A stretch of DNA of 64,000 nucleotides, taken from Larix kaempferi (lineage: Eukaryota; Streptophyta; Pinopsida; Pinales; Pinaceae). The stretch is taken from positions 8,919,501-8,983,500 of the forward strand of contig BSBM01000917.1 in NCBI GenBank assembly GCA_027924585.1, in the 5' to 3' direction. The position numbers were made by a program, and so were the translations under genes. Below are positions 47,801-61,000 of the stretch, one piece after another; within the stretch, counting starts at the first letter, position 1; each line of letters starts with the position of its first letter. The notes beneath the pieces were generated by a model. The model made no database searches and had not been told where the DNA came from. It worked only from the letters and a program-made list of their open reading frames with translations.

Positions 47801-50424
47801 AACACATTTTCTAAAAACTCGTGTTGTTTAAGAAATCATGTAAACCTTCTAGAAGCTGTGATTTTAAAAAACGGTGGAAGTAAGCTTTTCTTATTTCCGG
47901 ACGCATGCGCAAACTATAGAAAGTCGTTATGCCGTAGAATGTGCATACTTTGTAGATTCCATTTATGAAATAAAACACATTTTCTAAAAACACGTGTTTT
48001 TTACGAAATCATGTAAACCTTCTAGAAGCTGTGATTTTAAAAAAACGGTGGAAGTAAGCTTTTCTTATTTCCGGACGCATGCGCAAAGTATAGAAAGTCA
48101 TTATGACGTAGAATGTGCATACTTTGTTGATTCTATTTATGAAATAAAACACATTTTCTTAAAACTCGTGTTTTTTAAGAAATCTTGTAAACCTTATAGA
48201 AGCTGTTATTTTAAAAAACGGGGGAAGTAAGCTTTTCTTATTTCCAAACGCATGCGCAAACTATAAAAAGTCATTATGACATAGAATGTGCATACTTTGT
48301 TGATTCCATTTATGAAATAAAACACATTTTCTAAAAACTCCTGTTTTTTACGAAATCATGTAAATCTTCTAGAAGCTGTGATTTAAAAAAACGGGGGAAG
48401 TAAGTTTTTCTTATTTCCGGACGCATGCGCAAACTATAGAAAGTCGTTATGAAGTAGAATGTGCATACTTTGTATATTCCATTTATGAAATAAAACACAT
48501 TTTCTAAAAACTCATGTTTTTTACGAAATCATGTAAACCTTCTAGAAGTTGTGATTTTAAAAAGCGGTAGAAGTAAGCTTTTCTTATTTCCGGACGCATC
48601 CGCAAACTATAGAAAGTCGTTATGACGTAGAATGTGCATACTTTGTTGACTCTATTTATGAAATAAAAGATATTTTCTAAAAACTCGTGTTTTTTAAGAA
48701 ATCATGTAAACCTTCTAGAAGCTGTGATTTTAAAAAACGAGGGAAGTAAGCTTTTCTTATTTCCGGACGCATGCGCAAACTATAGCAAGTCGTTATGATG
48801 AAGAATGTGCATACTTTGTAGATTCCATTTATGAAATAAAACACATTTTCTAAAGACACGTGTTTTTTACGAAATCATGTAAACCTTCTAAAAGCTGTGA
48901 TTTTAAAAATCGGTGGAAGTAAGCTTTTCTTATTTCCGGACGCATGCGCAAACTATAGAAAGTCGATATGACGTAGAATGTGCATACTTTGTTGATTCTA
49001 TTTATGAAATAAAACACATTTTCTTAAAACTCGTGCTTTTTAAGAAATCATGTAAACCTTATAGAAGCTGTTATTTTAAAAAACGGGGGAAGTAAGCTTT
49101 TCTTATTTCCAAACGCATGCGCAAACTATAGAAAGTCGTTATGACATAAAATGTGCATACTTTGTTGCATACTTTGTTGATTCCATTTATGAAATAAAAC
49201 ACATTTTCTAAAAACTCGTGTTTTTTACGAAATCATGTAAACCTTCTAGAAGCTGTGCTTTAAAAAAACGGGGGAAGTAAGCTTTTCCTATTTCCGGACG
49301 CATGCGCAAACTATAGAAAGTCGTTATGACGTAGAATGTGCATACTTTGTAGATTCCATTTATGAAATAAAACACAGTTTCTAAAAACTCGTGTTTTTTA
49401 CGAAATCATGTAATCTTTCTAGAAGCTGTGATTTTAAAAAAACGGTGGAAGTAAGCTTTTCTTATTTCCGGACGAATGCGCAAACTATAGAAAGTCGTTA
49501 TGACGTAGAATGTGCATACTTTGTTGATTCCATTTATGAAATAAAACACATTTTCTAAAAACTCGTGTTTTTTACGAAATCATGTAAACCTTCTAGAAGC
49601 TGTGATTTTAAAAAACGGTGGAAGTAAGCTTTTCTTGTTTCCGGACGCATGCGCAAACTATAGAAAGTCGTTATGACGTAGAATGTGCATACTTTGTTGA
49701 TTCCATTTATGAAATAAAAGATATTTTCTAAAAACTCGTGTTTTTTAAGAAATCATGTAAACCTTCTAGAAGCTGTGATTTTAAAAAACGGGGGAAGTAA
49801 GCTTTTCTTATTTCCGGACGCATGCGCAAACTATAGAAAGTCGTTATGCCGTAGAATGTGCATACTTTGTAGATTCCATTTATGAAATAAAACGCATTTT
49901 CTAAAAAATCGTGTTTTTTACGAAATCATGTAAACCTTCTAGAAGCTGTGATTTTAAAAAACGGTGGAAGTAAGCTTTTCTTATTTCCGTACGAATGCGC
50001 AAACTATAGAAAGTCGTTATGACGTAGAATGTGCATACTTTGTTGATTCGATTGATGAAATAAAACACATTTTCTAAAAACTCGTGTTTTTTAAGAAATC
50101 ATGTAAACCTTCTAGAAGCTGTGATTTTAAAAAACGGGGGAAGTAAGCTTTTCTTATTTCCGGACGCATGCGCAAACTATAGAAAGTTGTTATGACGTAT
50201 AATGTGCATACTTTGATGATTCTATTTATGAAACAAAAGATATTTTCTAAAAACTCGTGTTTTTTTAAGAAATCATGTAAACCTTCTAGAAGCTGTGATT
50301 TTAAAAAACGAGGGAAGTAAGGTTTTCTTATTTCCGGACGCATGCGCAAACTATAGAAAGTCGTTATGACGTAGAATGTGCATACTTTGTAGATTCCATT
50401 TATGAAATAAAACACATTTTCTAA
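41896..50424 (+). repeat. Satellite array between the two higher-order domains
   Basis: Direct monomers, many with TTCTTAAAACTCG, AAAAGATATTTTC and AAAACACGTGTTTTT. The part from about 43,500 to 48,400 is repeated at about 58,900-64,000 (shift about 15,414 bp). One 12-bp slip, GCATACTTTGTT twice, lies near 49,162-49,187. No gene. Confidence 0.95.
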
Positions 50425-53400
50425 AAACACGTGTTTTTTTACGAAATCATGTAAACCTTCTAGAAGCTGTGATTTTAAAAAACGGTCGAAGTAAGCATTT
50501 CTTATTTCCGGACGCATGCGCAAACTATAGAAAGTCGTTATGACGTAGAATGTGCATACTTTGTTGATTCTATTTATGAAATAAAACACATTTTCTTAAA
50601 ACTCGTGTTTTTTAAGAAATCTTGTAAACCTTATAGAAGCTATTATTTTAAAAAACGGGGGAAGTAAGCTTTTCTTATTTCCAAACGCATGCGCAAACTA
50701 TAGAAAGTCATTATGACATAGAATGTGCATACTTTGTTGATTCCATTTATGAAATAAAACACATTTTCTAAAAACTCCTGTTTTTTACGAAATCATGTAA
50801 ACCTTCTAGAAGCTGTGATTTAAAAAAACGGGGGAAGTAAGCTTTTCTTATTTCCGGACGCATGCGCAAACTATAGAAAGTCGTTATGACGTAGAATGTG
50901 CATACTTTGTAGATTCCATTTATGAAATAAAACACATTTTCTAAAAACTCATGTTTTTTACGAAATCATGTAAACCTTCTAGAAGTTGTGATTTTGAAAA
51001 CGGTGGAAGTAAGCTTTTCTTATTTCCGGACGAATGCGCAAACTATAGAAAGTCGTTATGACGTAGAATGTGCATACTTTGTTGATTCCATTTATGAAAT
51101 AAAACACATTTTCTAAAAACTCGTGTTTTTTACGAAATCATGTAAACCTTCTAGAAGCTGTGATTTTAAAAAACGGTGGAAGTAAGCTTTTCTTATTTCC
51201 GGACGCATGCGCAAACTATAGAAAGTCGTTATGATGTAGAATGTGCATACTTTGTTGATTCCATTTATGAAATAAAAGATATTTTCTAAAAACTCGTGTT
51301 TTTTAAGAAATCATGTAAACCATCTAGAAGCTGTGATTTTAAAAAACGGGGGAAGTAAGCTTTTCTTATTTCTGGACGCATGCGCAAACTGTAGAAAGTC
51401 GTTATGCCGTAGAATTTGCATACTTTGTAGATTCCATTTATGAAATAAAACGCATTTTCTAAAAACTCGTGTTTTTTACGAAATCATGTAAACCTTCTAG
51501 AAGCTGTGATTTTAAAAACGGTGGAAGTAAGCTTTTCTTATTTCCGTACGAATGCGCAAACTATAGAAAGTCGTTATGACGTAGGATGGGAATACTTTGT
51601 TGATTCCATTTATGAAATAAAACACATTTTCTAAAAACTCCTGCTTTTTAAGAAATCATGTAAACCTTCTAGAAGCTGTGATTTTAAAAAACGGTGGAAG
51701 TAAGCTTTTCTTATTTCCGGACGCATGCGCAAACTATAGAAAGTCGTTATGACGTAGAATGTGCATACTTTGTTGATTCCATTTATGAAATAAAACACAT
51801 TTTCTAAAAACTCGTGTTTTTTACGAAACCATGTAAACCTTCTAGAAGCTGTGGTTTTAAAAAATGGTGGAAGTAAGCTTTTCTTATTTCCGGACGAATG
51901 CGCAAACTATAGAATGTCGTTATGACGTAGGATGTGCATACTTTGTTGATTCCATTTATGAAATAAAACACATTTTCTAAAAACTCGTGTTTTTTAAGAA
52001 ATCCTGTCAACCTTCTAGAAGCTGTGATTTTAAAACTCGGTGGAAGTAAGCTTTTCTTATTTCCGGACGCATGTGCAAACTATAGAAAGTCTTTATGACG
52101 TAGAATGTGCATACTTTGTTGATTCCATTTATGAAATAAAACACATTTTCTAAAAACTCGTGTTTTTTAAGAAATCATGTAAACCTTCTAGAAGCTATGA
52201 TTTTAAAAAACGGGGGAAGTAAGCTTTTCTTATTTCCAAACGCATGCGCAAACAATAGAAAGTCATTATGACGTAGAATGTGCATACTTTGTAGATTCCA
52301 TTTATGAAATAAAACACATTTTCTAAAAACTCGTGTTTTTTACGAAATCATGTAAACCTTCTAGAAGCTGTGATTTTAAAAAACGGGTGAAGTAAGCTTT
52401 TCTTATTTCGGGACGCATGCGCAAACTATAGAAAATCGTTCTGACGTAGAATGTGCATACTTTGTAGATTCTATTTATGAAATAAAACACATTTTCTAAA
52501 AACTCGTGTTGTTTAAGAAATCATGTAAACCTTCTAGAAGCTGTGATTTTAAAAAACGGGGGAAGTAAGCTTTTCTTATTTCCGGACGCATGCGCAAACT
52601 ATAGAAAGTCGTTATGCCGTAGAATGTGCATACTTTGTAGATTCCATTTATGAAATAAAACACATTTTCTAAAAACACGTGTTTTTTACGAAATCATGTA
52701 AACCTTCTAGAAGCTGTGATTTTAAAAAACGGTGGAAGTAAGCTTTTCTTATTTCCGGACGCATGCGCAAAGTATAGAAAGTCATTATGACATAGAATGT
52801 GCATACTTTGTTGATTCTATTTATGAAATAAAACACATTTTCTTAAAACTCGTGTTTTTTAAGAAATCTTGTAAACCTTATAGAAGCTGTTATTTTAAAA
52901 AACGGGGGAAGTAAGCTTTTCTTATTTCCAAACGCATGCGCAAGCTATAAAAAGTCATTATGACATAGAATGTGCATACTTTGTTGATTCCATTTATGAA
53001 ATAAAACACATTTTCTAAAAACTCCTGTTTTTTACGAAATCATGTAAATCTTCTAGAAGCTGTGATTTAAAAAAACGTGGGAAGTAAGTTTTTCTTATTT
53101 CCGGACGCATGCGCAAACTATAGAAAGTCGTTATGACGTAGAATGTGCATACTTTGTATATTCCATTTATGAAATAAAACAAATTTTCTAAAAACTCGTG
53201 TTTTTTACGAAATCATGTAAACCTTCTAGAAGTTGTGATTTTAAAAAGCGGTAGAAGTAAGCTTTTCTTATTTCCGGACGCATCCGCAAACTATAGAAAG
53301 TCGTTATGACGTAGAATGTGCATACTTTGTTGACTCTATTTATGAAATAAAAGATATTTTCTAAAAACTCGTGTTTTTTAAGAAATCATGTAAACCTTCT

Positions 53401-54230
53401 AGAAGCTGTGATTTTAAAAAACGAGGGAAGTAAGCTTTTCTTATTTCCGGACGCATGCGCAAACTATAGCAAGTCATTATGATGAATAATGTGCATACTT
53501 TGTAGATTCCATTTATGAAATAAAACACATTTTCTAAAAACACGTGTTTTTTACGAAATCATGTAAACCTTCTAAAAGCTGTGATTTTAAAAATCGGTGG
53601 AAGTAAGCTTTTCTTATTTCCGGACGCATGCGCAAACTATAGAAAGTCGTTATGACGTAGAATGTGCATACTTTGTTGATTCTATTTATGAAATAAAACA
53701 CATTTTCTTAAAACTCGTGCTTTTTAAGAAATCATGTAAACCTTATAGAAGCTGTTATTTTAAAAAAACGGGGGAAGTAAGCTTTTCTTATTTCCAAACG
53801 CATGCGCAAACTATAGAAAGTCGTTATGACATAAAATGTGCATACTTTGTTGATTCCATTTATGAAATAAAACACATTTTCTAAAAACTCGTGTTTTTTA
53901 CGAAATCATGTAAACCTTCTAGAAGCTGTGCTTTAAAAAAACGGGGAAGTAAGCTTTTCCTATTTCCGGACGCATGCGCAAACTATAGAAAATTGTTATG
54001 ACGTAGAATGTGCATACTTTGTAGATTCCATTTATGAAATAAAACACAGTTTCTAAAAACTCGTGTTTTTTACGAAATCATGTAAACCTTCTAGAAGCTG
54101 TGATTTTAAAAAACGGTGGAAGTAAGCTTTTCTTATTTCCGGACGAATGCGCAAACTATAGAAAGTCGTTATGACGTAGAATGTGCATACTTTGTTGATT
54201 CCATTTATGAAATAAAACACATTTTCTAAA
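50425..54230 (+). repeat. 22-monomer higher-order unit B, copy 1
   Basis: The unit is 3,806 bp, exactly 22 x 173. Markers such as GGTCGAAGTAAGCATTTC (50,483), CCTGTCAACC (52,003), GTTATGCCGTAG and TATAGCAAG recur 3,806 bp later. Copies match almost everywhere compared; small differences include GAAAACGG versus GAAAAACGG near 50,995. Confidence 0.9.
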
Positions 54231-57200
54231 AACACGTGTTTTTTACGAAATCATGTAAACCTTCTAGAAGCTGTGATTTTAAAAAACGGTCGAAGTAAGC
54301 ATTTCTTATTTCCGGACGCATGCGCAAACTATAGAAAGTCGTCATGACGTAGAATGTGCATACTTTGTTGATTCTATTTATGAAATAAAACACATTTTCT
54401 TAAAACTCGTGTTTTTTAAGAAATCTTGTAAACCTTATAGAAGCTATTATTTTAAAAAACGGGGGAAGTAAGCTTTTCTTATTTCCAAACGCATGCGCAA
54501 ACTATAGAAAGTCATTATGACATAGAATGTGCATACTTTGTTGATTCCATTTATGAAATAAAACACATTTTCTAAAAACTCCTGTTTTTTACGAAATCAT
54601 GTAAACCTTCTAGAAGCTGTGATTTAAAAAAACGGGGGAAGTAAGCTTTTCTTATTTCCGGACGCATGCGCAAACTATAGAAAGTCGTTATGACGTAGAA
54701 TGTGCATACTTTGTAGATTCCATTTATGAAATAAAACACATTTTCTAAAAACTCATGTTTTTTACGAAATCATGTAAACCTTCTAGAAGTTGTGATTTTG
54801 AAAAACGGTGGAAGTAAGCTTTTCTTATTTCCGGACGAATGCGCAAACTATAGAAAGTCGTTATGACGTAGAATGTGCATACTTTGTTGATTCCATTTAT
54901 GAAATAAAACACATTTTCTAAAAACTCGTGTTTTTTACGAAATCATGTAAACCTTCTAGAAGCTGTGATTTTAAAAAACGGTGGAAGTAAGCTTTTCTTA
55001 TTTCCGGACGCATGCGCAAACTATAGAAAGTCGTTATGACGTAGAATGTGCATACTTTGTTGATTCCATTTATGAAATAAAAGATATTTTCTAAAAACTC
55101 GTGTTTTTTAAGAAATCATGTAAACCTTCTAGAAGCTGTGATTTTAAAAAACGGGGGAAGTAAGCTTTTCTTATTTCCGGACGCATGCGCAAACTGTAGA
55201 AAGTCGTTATGCCGTAGAATTTGCATACTTTGTAGATTCCATTTATGAAATAAAACGCATTTTCTAAAGACTCGTGTTTTTTACGAAATCATGTAAACCT
55301 TCTAGAAGCTGTGATTTTAAAAAACGGTGGAAGTAAGCTTTTCTTATTTCCGTACGAATGCGCAAACTATAGAAAGTCGTTATGACGTAGGATGTGCATA
55401 CTTTGTTGATTCCATTTATGAAATAAAACACATTTTCTAAAAACTCCTGCTTTTTAAGAAATCATGTAAACCTTCTAGAAGCTGTGATTTTAAAAAACGG
55501 TGGAAGTAAGCTTTTCTTATTTCCGGACGCATGCGCAAACTATAGAAAGTCGTTATGACGTAGAATGTGCATACTTTGTTGATTCCATTTATGAAATAAA
55601 ACACATTTTCTAAAAACTCGTGTTTTTTACGAAACCATGTAAACCTTCTAGAAGCTGTGATTTTAAAAAATGGTGGAAGTAAGCTTTTCTTATTTCCGGA
55701 CGAATGCGCAAACTATAGAATGTCGTTATGACGTAGGATGTGCATACTTTGTTGATTCCATTTATGAAATAAAACACATTTTCTAAAAACTCGTGTTTTT
55801 TAAGAAATCCTGTCAACCTTTTAGAAGCTGTGATTTTAAAACTCGGTGGAAGTAAGCTTTTCTTATTTCCGGACGCATGTGCAAACTATAGAAAGTCTTT
55901 ATGACGTAGAATGTGCATACTTTGTTGATTCCATTTATGAAATAAAACACATTTTCTAAAAACTCGTGTTTTTTAAGAAATCATGTAAACCTTCTAGAAG
56001 CTATGATTTTAAAAAACGGGGGAAGTAAGCTTTTCTTATTTCCAAACGCATGCGCAAACAATAGAAAGTCATTATGACGTAGAATGTGCATACTTTGTAG
56101 ATTCCATTTATGAAATAAAACACATTTTCTAAAAACTCGTGTTTTTTACGAAATCATGTAAACCTTCTAGAAGCTGTGATTTTAAAAAACGGGTGAAGTA
56201 AGCTTTTCTTATTTCGGGACGCATGCGCAAACTATAGAAAATCGTTCTGACGTAGAATGTGCATACTTTGTAGATTCTATTTATGAAATAAAACACATTT
56301 TCTAAAAACTCGTGTTGTTTAAGAAATCATGTAAACCTTCTAGAAGCTGTGATTTTAAAAAACGGGGGAAGTAAGCTTTTCTTATTTCCGGACGCATGCG
56401 CAAACTATAGAAAGTCGTTATGCCGTAGAATGTGCATACTTTGTAGATTCCATTTATGAAATAAAACACATTTTCTAAAAACACGTGTTTTTTACGAAAT
56501 CATGTAAACCTTCTAGAAGCTGTGATTTTAAAAAACGGTGGAAGTAAGCTTTTCTTATTTCCGGACGCATGCGCAAAGTATAGAAAGTCATTATGACATA
56601 GAATGTGCATACTTTGTTGATTCTATTTATGAAATAAAACACATTTTCTTAAAACTCGTGTTTTTTAAGAAATCTTGTAAACCTTATAGAAGCTGTTATT
56701 TTAAAAAACGGGGGAAGTAAGCTTTTCTTATTTCCAAACGCATGCGCAAGCTATAAAAAGTCATTATGACATAGAATGTGCATACTTTGTTGATTCCATT
56801 TATGAAATAAAACACATTTTCTAAAAACTCCTGTTTTTTACGAAATCATGTAAATCTTCTAGAAGCTGTGATTTAAAAAAACGTGGGAAGTAAGTTTTTC
56901 TTATTTCCGGACGCATACGCAAACTATAGAAATTCGTTATGACGTAGAATGTGCATACTTTGTATATTCCATTTATGAAATAAAACAAATTTTCTAAAAA
57001 CTCGTGTTTTTTACGAAATCATGTAAACCTTCTAGAAGTTGTGATTTTAAAAAGCGGTAGAAGTAAGCTTTTCTTATTTCCGGACGCATCCGCAAACTAT
57101 AGAAAGTCGTTATGACGTAGAATGTGCATACTTTGTTGACTCTATTTATGAAATAAAAGATATTTTCTAAAAACTCGTGTTTTTTAAGAAATCATGTAAA

Positions 57201-58036
57201 CCTTCTAGAAGCTGTGATTTTAAAAAACGAGGGAAGTAAGCTTTTCTTATTTCCGGACGCATGCGCAAACTATAGCAAGTCGTTATGATGAATAATGTGC
57301 ATACTTTGTAGATTCCATTTATGAAATAAAACACATTTTCTAAAAACACGTGTTTTTTACGAAATCATGTAAACCTTCTAAAAGCTGTGATTTTAAAAAT
57401 CGGTGGAAGTAAGCTTTTCTTATTTCCGGACGCATGCGCAAACTATAGAAAGTCGTTATGACGTAGAATGTGCATACTTTGTTGATTCTATTTATGAAAT
57501 AAAACACATTTTCTTAAAACTCGTGCTTTTTAAGAAATCATGTAAACCTTATAGAAGCTGTTATTTTAAAAAACGGGGGAAGTAAGCTTTTCTTATTTCC
57601 AAACGCATGCGCAAACTATAGAAAGTCGTTATGACATAAAATGTGCATACTTTGTTGATTCCATTTATGAAATAAAACACATTTTCTAAAAACTCGTGTT
57701 TTTTACGAAATCATGTAAACCTTCTAGAAGCTGTGCTTTAAAAAAACGGGGGAAGTAAGCTTTTCCTATTTCCGGACGCATGCGCAAACTATAGAAAATC
57801 GTTATGACGTAGAATGTGCATACTTTGTAGATTCCATTTATGAAATAAAACACAGTTTCTAAAAACTCGTGTTTTTTACGAAAACATGTAAACCTTCTAG
57901 AAGCTGTGATTTTAAAAAACGGTGGAAGTAAGCTTTTCTTATTTCCGGACGAATGCGCAAACTATAGAAAGTCGTTATGACGTAGAATGTGCATACTTTG
58001 TTGATTCCATTTATGAAATAAAACACATTTTCTAAA
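54231..58036 (+). repeat. 22-monomer higher-order unit B, copy 2
   Basis: Direct tandem copy of 50,425-54,230. The junction lies in the palindromic AAAACACGTG segment: copy 1 starts and copy 2 starts with AAACACGTG, while the sequence after copy 2 reads AAACTCGTG. Confidence 0.9.
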
Positions 58037-61000
58037 AACTCGTGTTTTTTACGAAATCATGTAAACCTTCTAGAAGCTGTGATTTAAAAAAACGGTGGAA
58101 GTAAGCTTTTCTTATTTCCGGACGCATGCGCAAACTATAGAAAGTCGTTATGACGTAGAATGTGCATACTTTGTTGATTCCATTTATGAAATAAAACACA
58201 TTTTCTAAAAACTCGTGTTTTTTACGAAATCATGTAAACCTTCTAGAAGCTGTGATTTTAAAAAACGGTGGAAGTAAGCTTTTCTTATTTCCGGACGCAT
58301 GCGCAAACAGTAGAAAGTCGTTATGACGTAGAATGTGCATACTTTGTTGATTCCATTTATGAAATAAAACACATTTGCTGAAAACTCATGTTTTTTAAGA
58401 AGTCATGTAAGCCTTCTAGAAGCTGTGATTTTAAAAAACGAGGGAAGTAAGCTTTTCTTATTTCCGGACGCATGCGCAAACTATAGAAAGTCGTTATGAC
58501 GTAGAATGTGCATACTTTGTAGATTCCATTTATGAAATAAAACACAGTTTCTAAAAACTCCTGTTTTTTACGAAATCATGTAAACCTTCTAGAAGCTGTG
58601 ATTTTAAAAAACGGTGGAAGTAAGCTTTTCTTATTTCCGGACGAATGCGCAAACTATAGAAAGTCGTTATGACGTAGAATGTGCATACTTTGTTGATTCC
58701 ATTTATGAAATAAAACACAGTTTCTAAAAACTCGTGTTTTTTACGAAATCATGTATACCTTCTAGAAGCTGTGATTTTAAAAAACGGTGGAAGTAAGCTT
58801 TTCTTATTTCCGGACGAATGCGCAAACTATAGAAAGTCGTTATGACGTAGAATGTGCATACTTTGTTGATTCCATTTATGAAATAAAACACATTTTCTAA
58901 AAACTCGTGTTTTTTACGAAATCATGTAAACCTTCTAGAAGCTGTGATTTTAAAAAACGGTGGAAGTAAGCTTTTCTTATTTCCGGACGCATGCGCAAAC
59001 TATAGAAAGTCGTTATGACGTAGAATGTGCATACTTTGTTGATTCTATTTATGAAATAAAAGATATTTTCTAAAAACTCGTGTTTTTTACGAAATCATGT
59101 AAACCTTCTAGAAGCTGTGATTTAAAAAAACGGGGGAAGTAAGCTTTTCTTATTTCCGGACGCATGCGCAATCTATAGAAAGTCGTTATGACGTAGAATG
59201 TGCATACTTTGTAGATTCCATTTATGAAATAAAACACATTTTCTAAAAACTCGTGTTTTTTACGAAATCATGTAAACCTTCTAGAAGCTGTGATTTTAAA
59301 AAGCGGTGGAAGTAAGCTTTTCTTATTTTCGGACGAATGCGCAAACTATAGAAAGTCGTTATGACGTAGAATGTGCATACATTGTTGATTCCATTTATGA
59401 AATAAAACACATTTTCTAAAAACTCGTGTTTTTTACGAAATCATGTAAACCTTCTAGAAGCTGTGATTTTAAAAAACGGTGGAAGTAAGCTTTTCTTATT
59501 TCCGGACGCATGCGCAAACTATAGAAAGTCGTTATGACGTAGAATGTGCATAATTTGTTGATTCCATTTTTGAAATAAAACAAATTTTCTAAAAACTCGT
59601 GTTTTTTAAGAAATCGTGTAAACCTTCTAGAAGCTGTGATTTTAAAAAACGGGGGAAGTAAGCTTTTCTTATTTCCGAACGCATGCGCAAACTATAGAAA
59701 GTCGTTATGCCGTAGAATGTGCATACTTTGTTGATTCCATTTATGAAATAAAACACATTTTCTAAAAACTCGTGTTTTTTACGAAATCATGTAAACCTTG
59801 TAGAAGCTGTGATTTTAAAAAAATGGTGGAAGTAAGCTTTTCTTATTTCCGGACGCATGCGCAAACTATAGAAAGTCGTTATGACGTAGAATGTGCATAC
59901 TTTGTAGATTCCATTTATGAAATAAAACACATTTTGTAAAAACACGTGTTTTTTATGAAATCATGTAAACCTTCTAGAAGCTGTGATTTTAAAAAACGGG
60001 GGAAGTAAGCTTTTCTTATTTCCGGACGCATGCGCAAGCTATAGAAAGTCGTTATGACGTAGAATGTGCATACTTTGTTGATTCGATTGATGAAATAAAA
60101 CACATTTTCTAAAAACTCGTGTTTTTTATGAAATCATGTAAACGTTCTAGAAGCTGTGATTTTAAAAAACGGGGGAAGTAAGCTTTTCTTATTTCCGGAC
60201 GCATGCGCAAACTATAGAAAGTCGTTATGACATAGAATGTGCATACTTTGATGATTCTATTTATGAAACAAAAGATATTTTCTAAAAACTCGTGTTTTTT
60301 AAGAAATCATGTAAACCTTCTAGAAGCTGTGATTTTAAAAAACGAGGGAAGTAAGGTTTTCTTATTTCCGGACGCATGCGCAAACTATAGAAAGTCGTTA
60401 TGACGTAGAATGTGCATACTTTGTAGATTCCATTTATGAAATAAAACACATTTTCTAAAAACACGTGTTTTTTACGAAATCATGTAAACCTTCTAGAAGC
60501 TGTGATTTTAAAAAACGGTGGAAGTAAGCATTTCTTATTTCCGGACGCATGCGCAAACTATAGAAAGTCGTTATGACGTAGAATGTGCATACTTTGTTGA
60601 TTCTATTTATGAAATAAAACAAATTTTCTTAAAACTCGTGTTTTTTAAGAAATCTTGTAAACCTTATAGAAGCTGTTATTTTAAAAAACGGGGGAAGTAA
60701 GCTTTTCTTATTTCCAAACGCATGCGCAAACTATAGAAAGTCATTATGACATAGAATGTGCATACTTTGTTGATTCCATTTATGAAATAAAACACATTTT
60801 CTAAAAAATCCTGTTTTTTACGAAATCATGTAAACCTTCTAGAAGCTGTGATTTAAAAAAACGGGGGAAGTAAGCTTTTCTTATTTCCGCACGCATGCGC
60901 AAACTATAGAAAGTCGTTATGACGTAGAATGTGCATACTTTGTAGATTCCATTTGTGAAATAAAACACATTTTCTAAAAACTCATGTTTTTTACGAAATC

